A stretch of DNA of 30,954 bases. Source: a virus. Position 1 is the first letter of the stretch. Each line of letters starts with the position of its first letter. Of the stretch, positions 1-5,448 are shown piece by piece. The notes beneath the pieces were generated by a model. That model saw only the letters and a program-made list of their open reading frames with translations, did no database searches and was not told the DNA's origin. Location of the stretch: positions 1 through 30,954 of the IMG/VR virus record IMGVR_UViG_3300047678_000806; one strand, given 5' to 3'. The translations under genes were made by a program, and so were the position numbers.

Positions 1-270
1 TCCAAGCTCGCCGCGTCGGGCGACGGGTCCCAGCTCGCCGCGTCGGGCTACGGGTCCAAGCTCGCCGCGTCGGGCTACGGGTCCAAGCTCGCCGCGTCGG
101 GCGACGGGTCCCAGCTCGCCGCGTCGGGCGACGGGTCCCAGCTCGCCGCGTCGGGCTACGGGTCCCAGCTCGCCGCGTCGGGCTACGGGTCCAAGCTCGC
201 CGCGTCGGGCGACGGGTCCAAGCTCGCCGCGTCGGGCGACGGGTCCAAGCTCGCCGCGTCGGGTCTCAAT
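1..270 (+). repeat. Ten tandem 27-bp coding repeats
   Basis: Ten in-frame 27-bp units start at 1, 28, 55, 82, 109, 136, 163, 190, 217 and 244. Seven of nine codons are identical in all units, including third bases. The second codon alternates AAG/CAG and the eighth GAC/TAC; the last unit ends CTC AAT instead. The array runs off the window edge, so its full copy number is unknown. There are no unique spacers, so it is not a CRISPR array. Confidence 0.97.
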
Positions 271-465
271 AGCGTCGTCGCCGGCATCGGCATCCACAAC
301 ACCGCCAAGGCCAAGGACGGCTCCTGGATCGTGCTGGCGGAGTGGGTCGTGCAGGGCGACAGGTATGTCCCCGTCAACGTGAAGGTGGCCAAGGTCGGCC
401 AGGACGGCATCAAGGCCGACGTGGAGTACAAGCTGCAAGGCGGCGTGTTCGTGGAGGCCGCGTAG
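1..465 (+). CDS. Nonapeptide-repeat protein, 3' part (DUF7666-like C-terminus)
   Basis: Open from the window edge in frame 1 to TAG at 463-465, so the N-terminus is missing. The first 90 residues are ten tandem nonapeptides of type SKLAASGDG; the last unit ends in LN and leads into a roughly 65-residue C-terminal domain starting SVVAGIGIHNTAKAKDG and containing WIVLAEW. This layout (regular short repeats, then a small domain with a WIVL-type strand) is what I recall of phage proteins labelled DUF7666; that link is from memory. Such repeats probably stack into a solenoid, but this is inference. The next gene starts at the base after its stop, so the two are probably co-translated. Function is unknown. 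Only repeat positions 2 (K/Q) and 8 (D/Y) vary. Confidence 0.8.
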   Translation, partial: SKLAASGDGSQLAASGYGSKLAASGYGSKLAASGDGSQLAASGDGSQLAASGYGSQLAASGYGSKLAASGDGSKLAASGDGSKLAASGLNSVVAGIGIHNTAKAKDGSWIVLAEWVVQGDRYVPVNVKVAKVGQDGIKADVEYKLQGGVFVEAA

Positions 466-960
466 ATGATTTCCGAACGAACGGGTGACCTGCTGGAGCA
501 GAACGACCTGACGCACATTGCACACCAGGCGAACCTGTACCACACCTTCGGCGCTGGCCTGGCGGCGCAGATCGCCGACAAGTACCCCAGCGTCGTGCGC
601 GCTGACAAGAGGACGCAGTACGGGGCCATCGAGAAGCAGGGCTCGTACAGCATGGCGTGGGGAGACCGGAAGACGAAGCGGCCTGTCATCGTGAACCTGT
701 ACACGCAGAACGGGAAGGGCGGAACCAACTATCACGCGATGGAGCACGCACTGAGCGCGCTGGAGAAGCAGTTGGCGGCTGAGCAGCAGAAAGCCGACCG
801 CCCGGCGAAGCTGGGACTGCCGTACAGGCTGGGCTGCGGCATCGCCGGCGGCAACTGGGCCATCGTGTCCGGCATCATCGACAAGGTGTTCATGCGTTCT
901 CCCGTGGAAGTGGTCATCTGCACGCGCGCCGAGGACAAGCTCGCGGCGGTGCCGGCATGA
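466..960 (+). CDS. Macro-domain protein (ADP-ribose-binding type)
   Basis: 164 residues, about one macro domain. Residues 18-41 carry the N-terminal strand and helix (IAHQANLYHTFGAGLAAQIA), where the Asn/Gly-rich loop holds the ribose in this family. Residues 123-131 (GCGIAGGNW) match the second, phosphate-contacting Gly-rich loop. Macro domains bind or hydrolyse ADP-ribose derivatives (ADP-ribose 1''-phosphate, ADP-ribosylated proteins or nucleic acid). Which one applies here cannot be read from sequence. The start abuts the previous stop (463-465), and its TGA overlaps the next ATG (957-959). In a phage, removal of host-applied ADP-ribose is a plausible role, but this is inference. Confidence 0.8.
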   Translation: MISERTGDLLEQNDLTHIAHQANLYHTFGAGLAAQIADKYPSVVRADKRTQYGAIEKQGSYSMAWGDRKTKRPVIVNLYTQNGKGGTNYHAMEHALSALEKQLAAEQQKADRPAKLGLPYRLGCGIAGGNWAIVSGIIDKVFMRSPVEVVICTRAEDKLAAVPA

Positions 961-1106
961 GACGCCCAACCAAAGGCCAGGTGAAGCGACTGGTGCGCGC
1001 CATGCTGAAGCGCACGGTCATCGCGGACATGGACGCGGTGGAGCGCATCGTCGCCGGCGCCGAAGACTTCGAGACGATGGAAGCCATCATCGAGGCGTTC
1101 GAATGA
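957..1106 (+). CDS. Small hypothetical protein, 49 aa
   Basis: Starts at an ATG overlapping the macro-domain stop (ATGA) and ends at TGA 1104-1106. The product is basic at the N-terminus (MRRPTKGQVKRLVRAMLKRT) and acidic at the C-terminus (ends EAIIEAFE), probably two or three helices. I recognise no family. Support comes from the exact overlaps at both ends and codon use like its neighbours. It could be a small regulator or inhibitor; nothing in the sequence decides this. Confidence 0.6.
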   Translation: MRRPTKGQVKRLVRAMLKRTVIADMDAVERIVAGAEDFETMEAIIEAFE

Positions 1107-1258
1107 ACGACTGCAAGGTGAGCCGCGCCACGCACGCTCCAAGCGCCTGGCGTTGGGACGCGCGCCGGCGCCAGTGGACCGCGCGGTGCGGGTACTGCCG
1201 GGCGGTGCTGGTGCGGGATTCGTTCAAGATGAAGAGCGTCGTGCTGGAGGTCGCGTGA
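1103..1258 (+). CDS. Small CxxC protein, 51 aa
   Basis: The ATG at 1103 overlaps the previous stop in ATGA; it ends at TGA 1256-1258. The product has an early Cys (residue 4), a Trp- and Arg-rich stretch (SAWRWDARRRQW) and a CGYC motif, as in half of a zinc ribbon. Only one CxxC pair is present, so a complete C4 zinc site is not evident. The next gene encodes another single CxxC (CAHC), so the two might form a shared metal site as a complex; this is speculation. Confidence 0.55.
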   Translation: MNDCKVSRATHAPSAWRWDARRRQWTARCGYCRAVLVRDSFKMKSVVLEVA

Positions 1259-1422
1259 AAGGCAATGTTGCGAACGTGGGATGGTGCGCTCACTGTGGCC
1301 GAGCCATGAAGCTGAAGGTGCTGTTCTCGCACCTGGTCAATGGCGTCTGTCCGGACATGCCGCTGGACCTGGAGCTGACGGCCAAGGGCCGTCGATTGGT
1401 GGAGAAACGGAGAAAGCACTGA
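1255..1422 (+). CDS. Small CxxC protein, 55 aa
   Basis: I chose the GTG at 1255, which overlaps the previous TGA (GTGA); an upstream ATG at 1153 in the same frame would lie wholly inside the neighbouring gene. The product carries CAHCGRAM near residue 11, a further Cys near residue 32, and a basic tail (VEKRRKH). It looks like a small zinc-knuckle-type protein, but the ligand set is incomplete. Its TGA shares a base with the next ATG (1422). Confidence 0.55.
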   Translation: MKGNVANVGWCAHCGRAMKLKVLFSHLVNGVCPDMPLDLELTAKGRRLVEKRRKH

Positions 1423-1967
1423 TGCCCGACAATCGTGACGCCGTGACGCTGGAGACGGCCCGCCGCATCGCCCGGTCGGTGGCGCACCGTCAGGGCGGGA
1501 CGGACCAGGCGCTGGCCGTGCTGGAGCGCGAGCTGACGCGCCTGGAGAAGCGCGCCGAGCTGGTGCGCACGAAGTCGAACGACGCCGTGGCGCGCGTGGC
1601 CAGCTACTTCCCCGTGACCATCTTCCCGGATCCGGAGAAGGGCAAGCACGGCAAGAGCGTGGACACCTGCACGGCCCGCGGCGTGCGCCACGCCGTCAGC
1701 ATGATCAGCAATAACCTGGCGGGCGTCTGGGCGCTGGCCGACGCTCCGGCGGACGCTTGCGAGGCGTGCCTGAGCCTGGTCCCAGAGATGCTGCGCACCG
1801 AGCTGCACAAGCGCCGCTGGGACCGCGTCGGCGGCCCGCTGACGCCCGGCGAGCGCTCGCACTTCGCCTACCAGGAAGACGACCACGCGCGCGGCTCGCT
1901 CCACACCGTGACGATGCAGGCGGTGTGCGGGGTGAAGTTCGGGTATCAGATGGACTCGGGGGATTGA
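1422..1967 (+). CDS. Hypothetical protein, 181 aa
   Basis: Begins at ATG 1422, sharing one base with the preceding stop; an earlier in-frame ATG at 1281 lies inside the upstream gene. Residues 1-55 are predicted helical with a heptad-like stretch (LAVLERELTRLEKRAELV). The middle contains FPVTIFPDPEKGKHGKS and a CEAC pair in a helix. The C-terminus ends in VCGVKFGYQMDSGD. No family is recognised. Position two to eight genes before the large terminase makes a small-terminase role conceivable, but there is no visible DNA-binding motif and several genes intervene. Confidence 0.7.
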   Translation: MPDNRDAVTLETARRIARSVAHRQGGTDQALAVLERELTRLEKRAELVRTKSNDAVARVASYFPVTIFPDPEKGKHGKSVDTCTARGVRHAVSMISNNLAGVWALADAPADACEACLSLVPEMLRTELHKRRWDRVGGPLTPGERSHFAYQEDDHARGSLHTVTMQAVCGVKFGYQMDSGD

Positions 1968-2300
1968 TTGAACAGCCTGTACCTGATCGTTTCGATGGTC
2001 GTGTCACTGTCGTGCCCTAGCGGATTCCAAATCGGAAGCGTTAACGCGGGGTACAACATAAACCATGCCAACATCGTCGTAGATACTACGCACGGCTGCT
2101 CCTGCCCGGCGATGCAGGATGTCCACTTCGCGCTGTCGAAGGAACGCGCGGAACTGGCGCTGGAGGAGGGCAAGCAGGTCTGGCGGATTCAGTGGTTCTA
2201 CGACGGCCCGTTCAGGGGTCATCTGGGCGCCATCCAGATGGCGCGCGTGTCTTCGACGACGTATTCCATCCAGTCGAATCCGGTGGAGGTGGCGCCTTGA
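1968..2300 (+). CDS. Hypothetical protein, 110 aa (TTG start)
   Basis: The TTG at 1968 immediately follows the previous TGA, with a G-rich Shine-Dalgarno-like run at 1958-1963. The alternative start, an internal ATG at 1995, has no visible ribosome site. The N-terminus is hydrophobic (LYLIVSMVVSLSC), then come CSCPAMQD and a C-terminal QWFYDG segment. It is possibly a small globular protein with an alpha/beta fold. Local G+C content and codon use are lower than in the flanking genes, for example around 2035-2095, hinting at separate origin. Function unknown. Confidence 0.6.
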   Translation: MNSLYLIVSMVVSLSCPSGFQIGSVNAGYNINHANIVVDTTHGCSCPAMQDVHFALSKERAELALEEGKQVWRIQWFYDGPFRGHLGAIQMARVSSTTYSIQSNPVEVAP

Positions 2301-2584
2301 AGACCACGCCCGAGAATAACGCATCCGCTAAGAAGCCGTGCCCTGACCCTGAGTCCCATGAGCGCGGGGACATCTTGTTCCCCTGTGATCATCACACCCC
2401 GAAACAGGACGGTCCCTCGGAGCGGGACAGAATTGATAACGCCATCAAGAAGATAATCCGACGCAAAAATGAACGCAAGCTGAAGCATGGGCGCGAACAA
2501 GGGAACTGGACGATTCTACTGGTCCAAGCCGTAGAAGACCTGGAGTGCCTGCTGCGCGTTCCCCGAGATGGGGACCGGGCATGA
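2297..2584 (+). CDS. Small basic hypothetical protein, 95 aa (TTG start)
   Basis: TTG at 2297 overlaps the preceding TGA and lies 7 bases after GGAGG (2285-2289), which decides this start over an in-frame ATG at 2192 inside the upstream gene. The N-terminal 40 residues are Pro/Asp/His-rich with two Cys. Residues 45-65 form a strongly basic helix (AIKKIIRRKNERKLKHG), then a hydrophobic helix follows (TILLVQAVEDLECLL). Basic-helix character fits nucleic-acid binding, but no family is recognised. Confidence 0.6.
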   Translation: MKTTPENNASAKKPCPDPESHERGDILFPCDHHTPKQDGPSERDRIDNAIKKIIRRKNERKLKHGREQGNWTILLVQAVEDLECLLRVPRDGDRA

Positions 2585-2760
2585 GCTACTGCTGCGACGG
2601 CCACAGCCTGTGCGACAAGTGCCAGGCGCGGAAGATCGAAACGATGGAGCGCATGGAGGGGACCTACCGACGCCCCCGTCATCGCGATTCAATGGCGGCG
2701 ATGATGCGCCGTCTCGGGGGGAACGCCCATGATGCACGAAATGATGAAGGACGCGCGTGA
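2581..2760 (+). CDS. Small cysteine-rich protein, 59 aa
   Basis: ATG 2581 overlaps the previous TGA (ATGA). The N-terminus, SYCCDGHSLCDKCQARK, has four Cys and a His within 15 residues, enough for one zinc site. The rest is basic and Met-rich (RRPRHRDSMAAMMRRL). It overlaps the next small gene by 32 bases. It is probably a minor zinc-binding phage protein of unknown role. Confidence 0.5.
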   Translation: MSYCCDGHSLCDKCQARKIETMERMEGTYRRPRHRDSMAAMMRRLGGNAHDARNDEGRA

Positions 2761-2860
2761 GACTGTGCTGGTCGCGGTGATCGTCATGGCCATCGCTGGA
2801 ATCGTGAGGATTGCGAAGTTCATCCGAGCGCGCAGCGGGAATGAGAATCAGGAGCGTTGA
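2729..2860 (+). CDS. Single-helix membrane peptide, 43 aa
   Basis: ATG 2729 follows a G-rich ribosome site (GGGGGG, 2715-2720 region) and reads to TGA 2858-2860. The product is MMHEMMKDARE, then a hydrophobic helix (TVLVAVIVMAIAGIV), then a basic tail (RIAKFIRARSG). The positive-after-helix pattern suggests the N-terminus is outside. It could be an inner-membrane phage peptide such as a superinfection or host-takeover factor, but function is not readable. It shares one base with the ASCH gene start. Confidence 0.5.
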   Translation: MMHEMMKDARETVLVAVIVMAIAGIVRIAKFIRARSGNENQER

Positions 2861-3231
2861 TGAAAGCCCTGAGCATTAAGCAGCCGTGGGCGGCGCGGAT
2901 TGCCGAGGGCGTCAAGACCATCGAAACGCGGAGTTGGAAGACCAGCTACCGCGGCCCCGTCCTCGTATGCGTTTCGAAAGCGATGGACTGGGAAGGCATG
3001 GGCAGCGTCGGCAGCCCGTACCATAGCTCCAAGACGATGAACGAGCGCGGCCGGGCCATCGCCGTGGCGCAACTAGTGGACGTGCGCCCCATGACGGCGG
3101 AAGACGAAGCTGCGGCCCAATGCCCTTGCTTGCCGGGGCTGTTCGCGTGGGTTCTGAAGAGTGCCGTGCGCATCAACTCATTCCCGGTGAAGGGAAAGCT
3201 GGGGCTGTTTGAGGTCCCCTACAACCCGTGA
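2860..3231 (+). CDS. ASCH-domain protein
   Basis: 123 residues from ATG 2860; the longer TTG reading at 2857 adds one residue only. The N-terminal motif MKALSIKQPWAARIAEGVKT, followed by IETRSW, and the C-terminal GKLGLFEV are hallmarks of small ASCH proteins. The middle holds YRGPVLVCVSKA and RAIAVAQLVDV strands. ASCH domains have a PUA-like beta-barrel and bind RNA or modified nucleosides; some hydrolyse N4-acetylcytidine. No activity can be assigned here. It overlaps the terminase start (GTG 3228) by four bases, so the terminase is probably translationally coupled to it. Confidence 0.85.
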   Translation: MKALSIKQPWAARIAEGVKTIETRSWKTSYRGPVLVCVSKAMDWEGMGSVGSPYHSSKTMNERGRAIAVAQLVDVRPMTAEDEAAAQCPCLPGLFAWVLKSAVRINSFPVKGKLGLFEVPYNP

Positions 3232-4796
3232 AAGACGACCGCCTGACCCGGAGCATGACGCGCGCGGCGGACGGCGCGCCTTCGGATCCCGAGCTCGAGG
3301 AGCAGTTGGTGGAGGCCATGGTGGGCTTCCGTCACGACCCGCTGGGCTATGTGCTGTACGCGTTCCCATGGGGCGAAGGTGAGTTGGGGCCGACGCCGGA
3401 GAACCCCAACCCGGGGCCGGACGAGTGGCAGGTCAAGCTGCTGAAGAAGCTGGGGGAGCGGCTGCGGGACGGGCGCATCAAGTCGGCGCAGGGCGTGTGG
3501 CGGTTCGTGGGCAAGGCCATCCGCATGGCGCGCTCGTCGGGGCACGGCATCGGGAAGTCGGCCATGGTGGCGTGGTTGGTGAAGTGGTCCCTGGACACCA
3601 TGGAGGACACGCGCGGGATCGTGACGGCGAACACGGACACGCAGCTGATGACGAAGACCTGGCCCGAGATCGGTAAGTGGCACCGGCTGGCCATCACCTC
3701 GCACTGGTTCCATTTCACGGCGACGGCGCTGTACTCCGCGGACCCGGCGCATGAGAAGACCTGGCGGTTCGACGCCATCCCCTGGAACATCACCAAGCCG
3801 GAGGCGTTCGCCGGCCTGCACAACGCGGGCAAGCGCATCGTGGTCATCTTCGACGAGGCCAGCGCGATTGCCGACGCCATCTCCGAAGTGACCGAGGGCG
3901 CGCTGACGGACAAGGAGACGGAGATCATCTGGCTGAAGTTCGGAAACCCCACGCGCAACACGGGGCACTTCCACGCGTGCTTCAACGCGGACCGCGACAT
4001 CTGGGAGCACGACCAGATTGACTCGCGCACCTGCCGGATGACGAACAAGGACCAGATCCAGGAATGGCTGGAGCGCTACGGCGAGAACAGCGACTTCTTC
4101 CGCGTGCGCGTGCGGGGCGTGTTCCCGAAGCTGGGCGACCGGCAGTTCATCGGCGCGGACATCATCGAGGCCGCGCGCGGGCGCCACGTCAACGAGGCGG
4201 CGTACAGCTTCGCGCCGAAGATCCTGACGCTGGACAACGCGTGGGACGGCGGCGACGAGATCGTCATGGGCATCCGGCAGGGCCTGGCGTACCGCCAGCT
4301 CGCCGTGCTGGCCAAGAACGACAACGACCTGGTGATTGCCCAGGCGCTGGCGCGCTTCGAAGACGAGGAGAAGGCCGACGCGGTGTTCATCGACAAGGGG
4401 TATGGGACGGGCGTCTACTCCATCGGCAAGGGCTGGAACCGCGTCTGGACTTTGGTCCCCTTCGGCGGCGAGGCGGAGGACGCAAACCAGTTCGTCAACA
4501 AGCGCGCGGAGATGTGGAGCCGCGCGCGCGACTGGCTGCGCGCCGGCGGCTGCATCCCGGACGATGAGCAACTGTGCACGGAGCTGGCCGCGCCGGAGAT
4601 CGTGGGGCGCGAGGACGGGAAGGTTCAGCTGGAGAAGAAGTCTGACATCAAGAAGCGCGTGGGGTTCTCCCCCGGCCGAGCCGACGCGCTGGCGCTGTCC
4701 TTCGCGTTCAACGTGCAGACGAAGCTGCGCGCTGGCCGCGGCGCCGGCGCGCGCGCGGAGTTCTCCCGGCCGCACGGCTACGACCCCGAGCTGTAA
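3228..4796 (+). CDS. terL: Terminase large subunit
   Basis: 522 residues, starting at GTG 3228 overlapping the ASCH stop. The ATPase half has Walker A GHGIGKS (105-111), Walker B IVVIFDEAS (204-212) and a coupling motif FGNPTRNTG (238-246). The nuclease half (RNase H fold) shows acidic residues at D336 (TLDNAWDGGDE), D389 (VFIDKGYG) and D486 (GRADALALSF), the expected three metal ligands. The enzyme cuts and pumps phage DNA into the prohead through the portal. The segment around D336 reads LDNAW where GVDPA is usual. No small terminase is recognised next to it. Size is normal for this family. Confidence 0.95.
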   Translation: MKDDRLTRSMTRAADGAPSDPELEEQLVEAMVGFRHDPLGYVLYAFPWGEGELGPTPENPNPGPDEWQVKLLKKLGERLRDGRIKSAQGVWRFVGKAIRMARSSGHGIGKSAMVAWLVKWSLDTMEDTRGIVTANTDTQLMTKTWPEIGKWHRLAITSHWFHFTATALYSADPAHEKTWRFDAIPWNITKPEAFAGLHNAGKRIVVIFDEASAIADAISEVTEGALTDKETEIIWLKFGNPTRNTGHFHACFNADRDIWEHDQIDSRTCRMTNKDQIQEWLERYGENSDFFRVRVRGVFPKLGDRQFIGADIIEAARGRHVNEAAYSFAPKILTLDNAWDGGDEIVMGIRQGLAYRQLAVLAKNDNDLVIAQALARFEDEEKADAVFIDKGYGTGVYSIGKGWNRVWTLVPFGGEAEDANQFVNKRAEMWSRARDWLRAGGCIPDDEQLCTELAAPEIVGREDGKVQLEKKSDIKKRVGFSPGRADALALSFAFNVQTKLRAGRGAGARAEFSRPHGYDPEL

Positions 4797-4813
4797 TCCC
4801 CCTCCGGAAGCAG

Positions 4814-4889
4814 AAGACAAGAAAAAGCAAAATTCGGCAAATCGGATGATGCCCTTGCGCTGATACACTGGATGCGCGAGGCGAGCCGC
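4814..4889 (+). promoter_or_regulatory. Promoter-like repeated element, copy A
   Basis: This stretch aligns without gaps to 24221-24296, with 63 of 76 bases identical. Conserved blocks are an A-rich part (4814-4831), TTCGGCAAATCG (4833-4844) and GCGCGAGGCGAGCCGC (4874-4889). The more variable middle keeps TGATACACT (4861-4869), resembling an extended -10 (TGnTAnAAT); no clear -35 TTGACA is seen. It lies between terL and the head operon. It probably drives late transcription with host or phage-modified RNA polymerase; that is inference. Confidence 0.65.
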
Positions 4890-4931
4890 GGGAAACCATG
4901 CGGCCGACAACCGATTTGCGCCTCGCCTCGC
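4876..4931 (+). promoter_or_regulatory. Structured leader with nested inverted repeats
   Basis: GCGAGGCGAG (4876-4885) pairs perfectly with CTCGCCTCGC (4922-4931). Inside, GCCGC (4885-4889) pairs with GCGGC (4900-4904). A third pair, GCAAATCGG (4837-4845) with CCGATTTGC (4911-4919), interleaves with the first, so all three could not form as simple nested hairpins. If transcription starts just after TACACT, the first two would be in the RNA leader of the head operon. Confidence 0.55.
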
Positions 4932-4952
4932 ACGCAGAGAGCGCGTCGTACC

Positions 4953-4994
4953 CGAGCCCGACCTGGGGAGATCCCGGGCGGGCTCGTCTGTTTT
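4953..4994 (+). terminator. Terminator-like hairpin before the head operon
   Basis: CGAGCCCG (4953-4960) pairs with CGGGCTCG (4979-4986); the 18-base interior can pair further through GGG/CCC. TCTGTTTT (4987-4994) follows directly, as in an intrinsic terminator. The ribosome site CGGAGG (4995-5000) of the next gene comes immediately after. It may stop the terminase transcript or act as an attenuator inside the head-operon leader. Confidence 0.6.
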
Positions 4995-5007
4995 CGGAGG
5001 CCCGCTG

Positions 5008-5445
5008 ATGGGCGGCGGGGGCGGCGGGACGCTGGGCACCCTGGCACGCGTGGCCACGGCCGTGACGACCTTCGGTCTGTCCGAGGCTCCCGGCGCGGTC
5101 GGGAAGACCGCGCGCGACGCCGCCGGCGTGATGGCGCTGACCAACCCCGCCTCCGCACTCAGCTACGGCACCGCCGTCGCCGCGCGTACCGCGCAGGGAG
5201 TGGCCACTGCTCCGCAGAACGCCGCCAACGCCGCCTCGGAAGCCGCGGCCAAGCAGAACCAGGCGCAGGCCGACCTGCTCAACCAGATCAAGCTGCAGCC
5301 GCAGGTGGTCCAGCCGGACAACTTCCAGGCGACGAAGAACAGGCAGCTCAACAGCCTGCGCATGGGCATCGCGGCCACCATGAAGTACGGCGGCGCGGCG
5401 CCCATCACCGCCGCGCCCACGCTGAAGACGAAGTTGGGGCAATAG
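5008..5445 (+). CDS. Hypothetical virion-module protein, 145 aa
   Basis: Starts at ATG 5008, eight bases after CGGAGG. The N-terminus is MGGGGGG, followed by Ala-rich segments (ARTAQGVATAPQNAANAASE) and a C-terminus NRQLNSLRMGIAATMKYGG, then LKTKLGQ. Podoviruses often have a small protein of this style just before the portal, with Gly-rich start and a short conserved tail. Its role is unknown; a minor head protein is likely from position. First gene after the leader, four bases from the portal start. Confidence 0.75.
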   Translation: MGGGGGGTLGTLARVATAVTTFGLSEAPGAVGKTARDAAGVMALTNPASALSYGTAVAARTAQGVATAPQNAANAASEAAAKQNQAQADLLNQIKLQPQVVQPDNFQATKNRQLNSLRMGIAATMKYGGAAPITAAPTLKTKLGQ

Positions 5446-5448
5446 ACC

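Noticed and set aside
1-270. CRISPR-like array
   Set aside because: Units are directly adjacent 27-bp coding repeats with no spacers and stay in frame with a downstream protein domain.
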